Position numbers and translations under genes: made by a program. Positions 8,300 through 19,251 of a stretch of 19,356 nt of DNA are shown here, piece after piece. Numbering within the stretch: position 1 is the stretch's first letter; every line of letters starts with the position of its first letter. Below the pieces are notes generated by a model that had not been told where the DNA came from, did no database searches, and worked only from the letters and a program-made list of their open reading frames with translations. Source of the DNA: Ichthyophonus hoferi (taxonomy: Eukaryota > Opisthokonta > Ichthyosporea > Ichthyophonida > Ichthyophonidae); contig NAOQ01000950.1 in the NCBI GenBank assembly GCA_002751075.1, forward strand, positions 1 through 19,356, written 5' to 3'.

Positions 8300-9141
8300 G
8301 AATTTAGTAGTACAGCCATTAAGGGACCTCCATACCACAAATACATTAGCCTAGTTGTGTGTTGTCGGGCAATAGTGCCTGCATATTTGTGATGATATTA
8401 TTCAGAGTTTAAGAATCCTCGATGTAGATTGTGGATAGAGTCAATCTTGAGAGAGAAGTGATGTATAGGAGAAATCATTGGATATTATTTCGCCCGCTAA
8501 TGGCTGACTAATGCTATATGCTTTTTGTATTTATTCTAGTGCTTAATGTGTAGGGTATGATGCATATGCACTATCTATATCCATTATAAATAATGGACTA
8601 TGATATCCAATATCTTTTTTGTGTATTTTATCTCTACTCCATAGATGGTTTAAAATTCAGTGCCTTAGTAGAAGTCATGTATTACAACTAATACAGGATG
8701 GTTATTTGTTATAAAGATTATTAATATTCTGTCTGGAGTGTAGTTTACTGGATTATTCTACTGGATAATATCACTATTATATACAGGATTATTACACTTT
8801 ATTTGAATTGCACATCTGCATATATTTATTTACATATTCTGGGCCTGTTAGTTCGTATGAGGTCATATCTGTTCCTCTATGGATGTTATGTACTAGTTAA
8901 TTAAAAATAAAAATAAACTAATAATTAAATAACATTTTAAAATCAATTTATACTACAATTGCAACATTTGCAAGGTAATATATTGATATAATCATCTACT
9001 CGGATATACATAGGAGACCACATTCGCAGGCCAACCATGAATTGCATTCATTATCATCCGATGTCATCCTATCCTACAGCTGCTAACCTTGGTAAATCTT
9101 ACTGTTTGTCAGCAAGCTTATCCATGGCCCTACCACGATAG
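8300..9141. other. Spacer between convergent genes
   Basis: AT-rich DNA between the stop of the CBM48/CaaX gene and the stop of the Kv gene. It should hold the 3' UTRs of both. Candidate poly(A) signals are AATAAA near 8905-8916 for the plus-strand gene, and TTTATT (AATAAA on the minus strand) at 8825-8830 and 8798-8803 for the Kv gene. No confident exon was found. Confidence 0.45.
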
Positions 9142-12100
9142 TTATTGGCTATTAAGGTTGGGATTGAAGATGGGTACTGTCTTAGGCATACCTGAAGCAG
9201 TATCAGTTGTGGAAAACTGTTCCGTTGACACATCATTATAACTTGTGTCTTCTTTATCTATGATGACACCCACAGAGTGGAAGGTAAAGGTTGTAATAAG
9301 AAGAATGGAAATTGGAAGTAGAGTAAGTAATATCCCTTAGTGATATACCCATAATCCTCCGTGACGTATGCATAGTGGTGTTTAAAGAGCAGGAGAGTAA
9401 GTGATTTGGAAACAAAAACCAAAGGTGGTACTGGATGAATACATATGACGCAAATACGATATATATATATATGTGTGTGTGCTTACATGCTTTAGGGCAT
9501 AGACAAGTCAACATGTTACAGAAGAAGAGATGGAGAAAAGAAGATATTAGGACCCAAAAGACAACACATCCCATCAGTCACCTGATATTTTAGGTAATTT
9601 ACCACGGGCTGCATCTAATGCCCCAGTCTGCAATGGGGTCTCTAGTGTGATAGAGGACCTAGTGCATTCGAGTTGGTCATTTTGGGCATTTGTCCTTGAT
9701 GAGGTCCGGTTCCAATTTAAAAGTGTTTGATTAACTATACGTCGTTGCTCTTTCTCTTTGTCTCTTACTGCTTTACGCAATATCTCAAGTTCTTTCGTCA
9801 CTGTATCTAGGGCCTGAATCTCAGATTCTTCCTGGAGTAGTAGGAAGGGGAATAAGCAAAAGCTGCTGAGTGAGGCAAGATACATGTTGGTGTTAAGGCA
9901 CGGATAGTAGCCGTATTTTTCTCTGATATGCGTTATCTAATGTCCTCTTCCCTTCCTCTATTCTCTATAATATGCTCTCTATCTGTGGTACTTTCTATTT
10001 TTCTTTAATAAAAAAAAAAAAAGAGAAGATAGAAATGGAAAAAAATAGAAAAAAATAGAAAGAAGATAAAAAGCAAATATTTACATAGAAGTAGTAGAAT
10101 AACTACAGAATTAACGAAATAAATTTAGGAATATAGTCAAAGAATGAGGGGGATGAAATTTGGCGGAGCAATGAGAAGAAAGCATATATAGATACATATG
10201 AAAGACGTAAAAATCAAAAAAAAAAAATCAAAAAAAGACAGGGAGTAAGTGGCAGTAGGAGAAATACAATTTGGCTATTCATTTCACTAATAGAGCTCAG
10301 AGTATGTGGGTTTCCGGTGGATGTGTCAACTATGGTATCAATGTTCCGGTTGGTAGTTAACGCTGTTATATTTCGTTTAATATTCTGGTCATATAGGTGC
10401 GCCTTGTATTCGTCTGCAGCCTCCTGGAAAGTGTGACCGAGTATATTGATCTAGAAGGGAGCATAGGTAGTTTAAGTATTATAGACCTCTAATCAGCTGA
10501 AGGAGTGGACACATTGGTACTGCTAGGGCTGAAATTCGGATGAAGGCTACAGTAAATACCATTTCGGGTCATCTAAAATACTGTTAAACCGATTAAACGT
10601 ATAATAAACGTTGTTGCACCTACAATACCTATTTAGTCCTATTATTAATAAAACAATATTAGGACATACCGGAAATGCAATGAGAACTATGGCGGACAAC
10701 ATGGCGATGGAGGCTAAAATCTTTCCGAGAATGGTGACTGGGTATGCATCGCCATACCCTACTGTAGAGAGGGTTACAATAGCCCACCAAAATGTTACTG
10801 GTATATCCTGTGTGGCGATGATAGTGGTTGAGTAAATATTATGTGTCTGTTCTTATACATGTGTACCTATTAAAAGATATAAAACAAGAGAGCAATACCT
10901 TATCTCTGTATGCTTTTTTGCATATTTATTACTATATCCTTTCTTACAATGCCTCCATCACACATAAGTGTATGCGTACATATATATTGATTTAATCCAC
11001 CTGCTTTGTTGTATACCCAGATTAGTTTTTTATTTTTAAGCAACTGTAATATCGCAACTACACAACAACCCTTTCCTTCTGGTCCTATATCTCCATTGAC
11101 AACACCTCATGTCAGCATGTCTGTGTGTAATTATTCTATATACTATGCCCTTTTTGGAACTTCGTGTTGTGACCCTAAGGTACACTCTAGCAACACATTA
11201 ACTCAATAAAATGCCACTATTGGTTAAGTATATATATAAGTATAATAATACCGTCTAACTGAACACAGTTTTCGTGCGTTTTTTCAGGATTATGTATGTT
11301 TATTGATGGTGTTTGAATAATATATAATAATATTTGCACAAGAATTACTGCCACATCAACTGTATGACAAACATGACACTAGATTTCTATGTTGACATGG
11401 CTATGGCGATTCATTCATAATTCGGGTGTTTCTTTCGGCTAACTGAGGCACAAGGGAGAACTAATCTGTCTGAGTACAATATATATATATATATGAGGTC
11501 AACACATACTTGGAAAAATGTAGGCGTGCCATCATACTGCCCATAGTCATAGATCCACTGGTCCTCGTGAAGGTTGCACGAAGCTGTCTCCAAATAATAC
11601 ATACAGGCCGAGAAGAAAATAACTAACAGGCTTACTATTAGGCATAAAAACCAGGCACCATCCCTTACATTGTACAGTGCTCTGTAAAGAATGCGAAACA
11701 TCATAGATCTATAATAGGTAGGGGGTGGAGAGCAAATGGACAATGAGAGATGGATAAGTTTTTCTGTTTTGTTTTTGTCCGCTGGAATATTATATACATC
11801 AATTACGATTTGTATAAAAGGAATATATACAAATACAAAAGAAAGTGTGAGGAAAAACATATATATGTAGATAGATAAACAGAAAAGCGCAAAGAGACAA
11901 TTATAAAAAGGAAGAGGGAAATAATATATATTAAGAAAAAACATTTTAAAAGCATAAGTTCAGTACTAACCGTTTCCCTAATGAGAAGAGGCGAAATACG
12001 CGCATGAGTTTCAGAACGCGTAAGGCTGCCAAGTTAGTTTTCCCGGTGTAACTTGAGGCCATTATTAAAATGATTTCAATATAAGTGGGCACAACCGATA

Positions 12101-14582
12101 GCAAATCAATAATATTGGATACTTGGATGACAAACCTGTAGTAGAAAATGGTATAGATATTAAAGAAAAGGAAGTGGGGTGTAAAAATACAATTTATATA
12201 GAACAAAAATTATTAAATACAAATATTATTAAATAAAAATATTGATATAAATAAATAGACTATGTAGGTCTTAAAGAGGAGGAAATATCAGTTTTTACTT
12301 CAAGCGCGTACATATTTATGTCTGTACACATATATTGATTTCTACCTCACATCTATAATCCCGACTATGGTCAATGAATCAGGCTTAACCTTTATTAAAC
12401 ATCAATGTACTAGCTGTAGTCTCAAATGATATTAATAATCTCAATACCATTCATTATATTACATACCTTAAAAGACCGAAAAATAAGGAATCAATTTAGA
12501 TTTTCTGTAATCTAAATAAAAAAACTGCCAGTGGAGAACACAGAGATATACAGAAAGGATATTATTAGACTTGTTTTAAGACTTATATGTTAAAGGAGTA
12601 GATCAATCTGCATAGCTTGCAGGAAACCAATTAAATTGAGGTTGGCCTGGGATCCGAATGGTTTTTTAGCGGTAACTTCAATTATTGATAAAACAGAATG
12701 AAAACATAGCAAGAGATATTGATGCATTGAGGAACTCTCCAGAGGCATCAGAGTCTATAGTGATCTTGATAGTATTAATGGTAGTTTAATGTGGACGATG
12801 ATGGCGATATGTTTGAAGGCTGTAATTAAATTGATGAGGACAATGAGATGGATAATTGTTGAGATGAAAGGAGCAAAAGTATAAAACTTATGTAGAATGC
12901 AGAAACAAAAAAAAACCAACTATTGTTTTGGAGTGAAAAATTAAATATAATGAGGAAAATGGCAATCAAAAAAGAAAGATGATATTATTTACGTATACAT
13001 CCGAGGACATGTTAACAATCGGCCTACGTAGTCCACAGTAAAGATGGCCAACACTATCATGTCAAAAGCTAAAAACATCTTTTCAGTGTGTTGAATAATG
13101 ACCTCTACGGACTGGAGTACAAGTGATAGTGTTCCAATTATAACTATAACTAGCATGAATCTGCCATAAATATTAGCGCCTTTGGAAGAATGTGGGTCCT
13201 CCAGGAACAGAAATATATTTTTAGTTGTACATTTTGAGTTGATGCATGTAAGCCGAAACCACCGCTCATAGTCATTTTTTGCTGCCTGATGGCATTCTGA
13301 CTGGGTGTCATCCTTATTGAAAGATAAGGATGAAGAATAAATCAAATTAGTTGGAAAAGAGATAGAATGTATTGCATGAGACGATGGAGGACGATAAGAT
13401 AAATATGAGATCCGTGAGAAAGAAAAAATTGGTCATGGGAAGAAAAACCATAATAAAGGGAAAAGTATATATATGTGTGTGAAGCTGACTGGTGACATAG
13501 GTGAAAATTAGCGACAGTGTAAATATTTTAACTGGTTTAATTACTATACTGTCTTTAAAATAATTTCCAGAGCTGATTTGCTAGACCACGGCCACTCTCG
13601 GTAATGAATACAACAAAGGGAGTAATGGGAGAGATGATTGCATTGCAGTAGATGGCATACCTAATATATATATATATAAACTAACGCCATATTATTACTA
13701 ATATTTAACAGTATAAAGAGAGTAAAAAGAATGATATACGAGTTCCTTCGTTCTATTCACATTTATGCAGTTATGTATATTAGGTTCATATACATGGGTA
13801 TACATTCGTTTATATGTGTACAATTTCAAAATAATGAGCCATATCCCGGACCAATGCGAATAACATTAAAAAGATAAGGATGAGTTAGCCCACATGTAAA
13901 CAAAAGCATGCCCATGTATACGCACCTAATATATATACTTGCGTAAATGTGAATATAGGACAACGTTTAAAAGGAAAACAAATGCTATACTACCTAGAAT
14001 TATTTTATACAAACGACTCCAAGTAATTGGTTTCCAACAAGGGAAACACTATACACGTATACAGAAAAATCCATATATATACATGGCGGTATCTCTTCAT
14101 TTTTTACTTTTCTTTATTTTCATTATATATAATTACTTTATTGCACAGGTGCTTTATCAAGTAGTTCGTGAGTTCGTTATTATATGTACCCTCATCATGC
14201 ATACATATTCAACATATGGTATATATGGCCCTACATCCTAAAAACAATAGTAGAAGCACACATAGCTATGGTTGGAACAAAACATACTAGCCAAAGTTAC
14301 TACACGTACATAACAATATACAATACATATTATTTACTGCTATTAGTATTTCTAACAATGTACTATGTTGCTACTCTTCATGAAGGTATTAGAGAGTATT
14401 ATGTGTAGCAATGCATGTTTAATTTTAAGGACTGTGTATATAGTACATGGAAAATATAAAGACAAAGGCAAGCTTACTTCAAACCATAAATCCCGTTCAG
14501 AGCCAAAAGATTCAACACATGTTAAGCTGCTTGATAGTGGAGTTTGCGAGTCCTGCTTTCCTATAGGCTTCGTTTCCTGCAT
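9142..14582 (-). CDS. Voltage-gated K+ channel (Kv-type, six-transmembrane, T1-less)
   Basis: Nine-exon minus-strand model: 14582-14478, 13660-13550, 13312-12993, 12135-11971, 11708-11510, 10807-10670, 10450-10268, 9831-9582, 9257-9142; phases agree throughout, giving about 528 aa. It forms a tetrameric plasma- or endomembrane channel. Visible parts: S1 (YGRFMLVIVIIGTLSLVL); S2 with D-x6-F-x2-D and VGRLLTCP, matching the Kv charge-transfer centre with both Glu replaced by Asp; S3 with NIIDLLSVVP; S4 with LRVLKLMRVFRLFSLGKR; S5; a pore with FWWAIVTLSTVGYGD, a K+ filter; and S6 with LIAFPINILG. After S6, exon 8 encodes a coiled coil (hydrophobic positions at about residues 8, 11, 15, 18, 22 and 32 of the exon). 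The last exon gives a Ser/Thr/Asn-rich tail ending in NPNLNSQ. No T1/BTB tetramerisation domain is seen in the roughly 100 residues before S1. Exon 1 starts at an ATG after an A-rich leader and ends at a strong GAA|GTAAGC donor. Exon 2 and the acceptor of exon 3 are the least certain. The filter and S2-S4 make the family call firm. Confidence 0.92.
9459..9481. repeat. (TA)n(TG)n microsatellite
   Basis: An alternating purine-pyrimidine tract, ATATATAT then GTGTGTG, in the last intron of the Kv gene. Such tracts are typical length-polymorphic microsatellites. Confidence 0.8.
9574..9581 (-). promoter_or_regulatory. Kv gene: donor/stop choice at end of exon 8
   Basis: On the minus strand exon 8 ends TATCAG|GTGACTGATG. 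If this donor is used, the phase fits the acceptor TCATCATAG at 9258 and adds 38 residues. If it is not, translation adds Gly-Asp and stops at TGA (9576-9574). The splice site therefore decides between two C-termini. Confidence 0.5.
12136..12992 (-). other. Kv gene intron between S2 and S3-S4 exons
   Basis: An 857-nt AT-rich intron, the second longest in this gene (that between exons 1 and 2 is about 817 nt). The donor AC|GTAAAT was preferred over the equally in-phase AT|GTATAC four bases plus one codon upstream, because it restores the ten-residue spacing between S2 CP and S3 NIID seen in other Kv channels. I see no exon or repeat inside. Confidence 0.6.
13550..13660 (-). other. Probable Kv exon 2 (uncertain acceptor and frame)
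   Basis: A GC-richer island. The acceptor ATATATTAG at 13661 gives 37 in-phase residues ending REWPWSSKSALEIILKT before donor ACA|GTATAG. A second acceptor, ACCGAGAG at 13595, follows an excellent pyrimidine tract and gives only the last 15 residues in the same frame. The other two frames are also open over most of the exon, so its reading rests on phase agreement with exons 1 and 3. Confidence 0.45.
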
Positions 14583-15881
14583 ATTTATTTATTGTTTTCT
14601 ACAACACTGATAGACATAACGATGAATCAGAAGAAGCAATAAACCACCCTATGTTTTTTTTTATCCATTAGAGCTGAACTGTAAGGTCAATACCTGCCTC
14701 CTTATGGGTTCAGTATTCTTTAAACATTCTTCTCAGCCGGAGTCCGGATATACATTCAAATATGTACATAACACAATCTTGTTCTAAATCAAATAGAGGC
14801 TCATAAATTTTATCAACCAAGGTCGACTATTTAGGAAATAAAATGCATAAAACTGTATCCTTAATCTGGCGGTTTATAGATTTTATCTATGTAACGCTCA
14901 GAATTGGTCAATCTGATTTTAAAGTTAAAATAATAAATCTGGTTATTTCGCATGGCAGTCATTTTTATTTACTAAACCATATTTGCATCCACACTGTCAC
15001 TGGTGTCTATGTCGGCGCAAACCATAAATTAGGCCCTTTTGGAAATACTAACTACAAACTTTGGTTGGATTTTGTCATTTGAAATTAAAGCAATTGGGTA
15101 TAAATAAAGTGATTATGCACATAATATCATACAATCAGGATGAACCCTTAGCAGCGCTCTTCATTATGTTATTGATTATGCTATTGATATAAGGGATAAT
15201 ACCAGACTTACAATCGCCCTATCAATTGCCGTCTCTATTGCATGAGCTACACTGTTGCTTATTTTCGGCTTTTTTTAGGTAGCAACTGTAAGAATTGAAT
15301 AATAATCACCAATAATTTGGGTGAAAACATGTAAACAAACCCAAATTTGAGAGCCACGTAGAAAATTAACAATTATCAAATCAAAGTATATAAGCAAAGC
15401 TGACGTAATCTATTTTTGGCATGTTGCCTTGAGGAATAAGGAGCGGAGTAAAAGAATAGCTTCAATAATCAAGACAAAAGAATAAATTCACCACTTAAAT
15501 TGCTGCATTCACAAATATCACGGATATATTTATAATAATTATTTAGTATATGATAACTGCAATGACATTTTTATTTAATAATGAATATATGTCCGAGTAA
15601 ACCTTAGTTACAAACTAAGCATAGGTATTAATTAATAATTGGAATTTTAAAATTACACCAGTCAATCAGGAGTAAAAGCCTATTAATTACACATTGGGAT
15701 TGGGAATATCATACTCCATCAAAGTAATATCAATGAGCAAACGTTATAGTAGCTGCTTTTATTACAAATTAATAATGTTTATTAGGATAATTGTCAATAG
15801 TATGTACATTTAAGGCTAGATCAAATAGTAGAAATAGATGGCATCTTGCCCATACTTTCCCTATCTATGTGCACCAATAAA

Positions 15882-15894
15882 CCCGACTCTCGGG
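15882..15894. promoter_or_regulatory. CCCGA-CTC-TCGGG dyad upstream of PEBP gene
   Basis: A perfect 5-bp inverted repeat with a three-base spacer, about 205 bases before the PEBP start codon. Its CCG/CGG half-sites are of the kind bound by Zn2Cys6 (Gal4-type) factors, which would suit a fungus; the assignment is inference. Confidence 0.4.
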
Positions 15895-16018
15895 CAGCTA
15901 ATGTAAAGGCATAGGCTTAAGTAAGAAATGAAGCTACGCTATTCGATGCGCTTTCAATCTGATAAACAATAGAACATATAATTGGTCAGTGGTGTTTCAT
16001 TAATCCATTGGTAAAAGT

Positions 16019-16035
16019 TATAAAACCCGATCGGG
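16019..16035 (+). promoter_or_regulatory. TATA box and adjoining CCCGATCGGG palindrome, PEBP promoter
   Basis: TATAAA at 16019-16024 lies 74 bases before the ATG at 16098. It is followed at once by the 10-bp palindrome CCCGATCGGG (16026-16035), a closed-up version of the dyad at 15882-15894. Confidence 0.55.
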
Positions 16036-16097
16036 TGTTGATTTACCTTAGTTGGATTACCCTACTTGGTATTATTTGTTTAGTTACTTAGAGCAAA

Positions 16098-18031
16098 ATG
16101 AGCGTGTTAAAGGATACCGAGGTAAAACTTACTGCTGTGGTGTTAAATTGTCACTTGGCACGCTTATGTTTAGCTTCCCTTCTACTTTTTCGATTCCTCC
16201 TTTCTTTTTGTCGTGTTACAATCTCTAATATTGATTATAACATGCACAATTTCAGATTGTTCCCGATATGTTCCCTGAGGCTTTCGAGGCCCCAAGTCTG
16301 ACATTCAACTATGGCGCAATTGTGGGCTCTACTGGAGGGGTAAGGGTATTTTAATTTAGGTTTATTTTTACAATTTTGTGCAGGCTATAAAATAGTATAA
16401 ATGATGTATAATGTATGGGTATACTTTGACAGTTTGTTCATGCCTGTAGTTGACAGCTAAAGGATATTTGTTTGTTTTGTGCAAGGAAAGGATGTGTTGG
16501 GGGTACACATTATATTTTCAAGTTGTTCTTATTCATGTATTATCCTTTGTTAGTTAGTATGTGTAAGTGAAGAAACATGTATCTATGCCAATAAAGATTC
16601 TTATCTTCCACTTAATTCCAATGCAGGAGCTGACACCCCTTCAAGTGAAGAGTGTACCCCAAATAGTCATTCCTAACGCGGAGGCCGACTCCCTCTACAC
16701 ACTTGTGTTCTCCGACCCTGATGCCCCTACTCGCTCTGATCCCACGATGAGGGAATTCCTTCACTGGATAGTGATTAACATCCCTGGAGGCAACTTGAAT
16801 AAGGGCCATACTGTTGCAGAGGTATGTAGCGATGTTTGGTATCTTGGTGAGTGTGTATGAGATAGGAGCTGTTGAGATATTCTTGTGGTATGTTAAGATG
16901 TTAGAATAGGCAGTGAGGTTTTGTTATGAATCAACGCACTGCCAACCCCTAAGGAGTGTATAAGATGATCATAACCATAGGCAATGATAATGAGAAATAA
17001 TATAGTAATAAGTAGGGGTACTTGTAGAAAATAAAGGATTAGGCATGAAGTAGTGTACGTCTTCTGACAGGTCTATTCTATCATTGCAGTATATTGGCTC
17101 CCTACCTCCTCCCAACACTGGCCTCCACCGCTACGTGTTTGCTGCATTCAAGCAGACAGGTCTAATCGACCCTGCTAGCGAAAAGGTCTTGTTGGCCAAC
17201 GCATCCACGTGAGTCTTAATACTACCTTCTTTTCTTTGGAATACTATTCTTGCTGTGAAATACTTAATCCTATCTACCATTATGATGAATTGCTTGATTT
17301 GTTACCTATTTTTATTACAGCACAGTATTAATATATCGACCTCTCACATATTATTCATGTGGCCATTACAAGCATGCTTCCTTGTATTTTCTTAATCTGA
17401 TAAAGTTATTTTTATTATTTATTTGACATTCCATTTTTAATATTGTCGTTTATAGTTTCTCGTCTTAGATATTCTCTAGAATTATGTACATGTTGTTTAT
17501 ACAATACCGTAGCAATACTTAATATTTGTGGTTTAGGAGCATTTATTATAGAAGTATTCTTACATTTTTGGTGTTGTGGGTTTTGTAAATGACGGGTGAG
17601 GAAATAGGTATGCATTATAATTATGAAGGGTTTATAAATGTATACTGAGTTGGTCTTCCATAGTTGAAGTTACAAGTATTTATTTGAGCTATAGTATATT
17701 TATTAACTGGTACATATCCACTATAGCGTTCAAAGCCGTGTTGGTTTCAAGGTGGCTGAGTTTGCACGTCGTCACGCTTTGGTAAGTTCTATTAAATATA
17801 TTACCTTGTATTTATACAATATACACATAAATATTCACAAAACACCCACAATACTAGTAATACATATGATATCTTATTAGATAAAAATATAATCCCACTG
17901 TGAGCAGAAGTCTTATTCCCATATCACAACAACAGGGTAACCCCATTGCTTGGAACTATTTTTTGGCCGGGCATGACGATTATGTCCCCGAAGGCTATGC
18001 CATGCTGAACGCTGCTGTTCCCAAGGAATAA
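16098..18031 (+). CDS. Phosphatidylethanolamine-binding protein (PEBP/RKIP family)
   Basis: Six exons: 16098-16121, 16256-16339, 16627-16821, 17090-17208, 17727-17781, 17936-18031. All have GT-AG ends and agreeing phases and encode 190 aa, the usual length for the family. PEBP proteins are small cytosolic proteins with an anion pocket that binds phospholipid head groups or phosphopeptides; members act as kinase regulators (RKIP), carboxypeptidase Y inhibitors (yeast Tfs1) or flowering regulators. Visible family marks: IVPDMF at residues 9-14; conserved region 1 with DPDAPTR at 66-72 and HW at 82-83; region 2 with GLHRYVF at 112-118; FKVAEFARRH near the C-terminal third; and NYFLAGHDDYVPEGY near the end, matching the family's DDYVP. 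All pocket residues I can name are intact, so the gene looks functional. The start is the first ATG after a TATA box; exon 1 gives only eight residues. Which biological role it has cannot be told from sequence. Confidence 0.95.
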
Positions 18032-19251
18032 TTTATATTATATTATAAGTGACGTAGATTTTCCCGTTCCATACGAAGTTTGTGCCAACATATTTGGCAT
18101 TAAGTAAAACTATTTATTATTTGTTATTCTGGTTATTTTTTTCTCCGCACTTGTGTTTAGTTGAAAAATCTAGGCTATATAGATGATTTATATGGTTGAA
18201 ACGGACAAACGCTCAGTCAGTATATATTTTTTCCTTAAGTATTGCCCAAGTAATATCTTTCATATCATTTTACTAAAGCGAATAGCTAGACTGAGTATGT
18301 TGGCATAGAAACTGTCAAATAAAGTTTAGTATTTATTATGGCAAAGTTTAAATTGAATGTTGATACTTGGCTAACATGATTGGATTATAAGAGAAAATAT
18401 GTTATCTTTGGTTTACTCATGGCATTGTATTCTCTGTTGGCGACCGTTATTTGCATCTTGCATTTACAGTTGGGGTTTTCGTTTTTTTTTAATACAACAA
18501 CCTCATCCCCGCTTGAAATTAAATAGTAGTAGTATGATTACAGAAACCTACAGTCGGTTTTGATTCGAAAAAATCGCTATGTTGCTTGAGTCTTGGAGTC
18601 AAAAGATAGGAATTTTGAAATTTTCGACTGGGTACCTTAATATTTGCGTCTTGACCTATATTGGCTATTTCATAATTATCTTTAAAACGATATCTCCCTG
18701 TTCTCTTTTAATTTAAATTGATTTCACATTGATTACCTTTATTACACCCTCATAACCTAATCCTAACTAATGGCCACTATGGGGCTGTAGGCATCTATAG
18801 GTTTTACAATAAAAGGCAACCAAACAAAGTCAATTCTCTTATCTTACCCAGTAGTACCCATGAGTAATAACCAATGCTCTCTTGTGAGAACCATGGCCTA
18901 GAATACTAGCCAAAAGGTCTCATCCCACCGTAGCGCAAATGTTTATGGACTAACAGACTATATTGTGCGTATTTATCTAAGTATGGACAAAATAATGGTA
19001 AGACAGCTTGTGTCTCTAGTATAACAATAAGTGGCCCTTGATACTACTGTCTTTGTAAAATTAACTTAAACGAGTCTTTGTTTTAAAAAGATTGTTAAGC
19101 TAACACCAATCTACATGAAAAGTGATTCTTTATTTCGCAAAATAATTTGCCTATCAAAACATCATCCTCCACGGTCTGCCCATACATAATTTATCACAGC
19201 AATTAGATATTAATCAGATATATATAATTCCTGAAAAATAGCTCCTTCCTT
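18032..19251. other. 3' flank, no gene recognised
   Basis: After the PEBP gene I see no exon with supporting splice sites, no RNA gene and no clear transposon ends. The part at 18760-18960 is a little richer in G+C and could be transposon debris, but no coding motif or terminal repeat supports that. Confidence 0.35.
18318..18323 (+). promoter_or_regulatory. Candidate poly(A) signal of the PEBP gene
   Basis: An AATAAA 287 bases after the PEBP stop codon. It is the first canonical hexamer I see downstream, so it is a reasonable transcript end, though AT-rich variants lie closer. Confidence 0.4.

Larger units (their letters stand above)
14583..16097. promoter_or_regulatory. Divergent promoter region between Kv and PEBP genes
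   Basis: About 1.5 kb separate the two start codons, so this spacer must hold both promoters. On the Kv side the leader is A-rich (CAATAAATAAATATG) with no strict TATA. On the PEBP side there is a TATA box at 16019-16024, ATTGG (reverse CCAAT) motifs near 15978 and 16007, and two CCGA/TCGG dyads. A 79-codon open frame at 14843-15082 has AT-driven composition and no known domain; I do not call it a gene. Confidence 0.45.

Noticed and set aside
8059-8346. Minus-strand Ser-rich open frame of 95 codons
   Set aside because: It overlaps the plus-strand exon encoding the acidic tail and CTVL end; Ser codons are the expected antisense shadow of Asp codons. Kept only as an alternative for the Kv gene.
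9100-9149. Extra Kv exon after donor at about 9179 (acceptor CTTAATAG, donor ACA|GTAAGA)
   Set aside because: It would need a 43-nt intron, shorter than any other here, and no following exon fits its phase; direct reading to TAA at 9142 is simpler.
10611-10835. Plus-strand 74-codon frame
   Set aside because: Antisense shadow of the Kv pore and S6 exon, which carries the TVGYGD filter on the minus strand.
14843-15082. Plus-strand open frame of 79 codons between Kv and PEBP genes
   Set aside because: Starts with ATG but is rich in I, F, Y and L as expected by chance in AT-rich DNA; no motif and no promoter sign.
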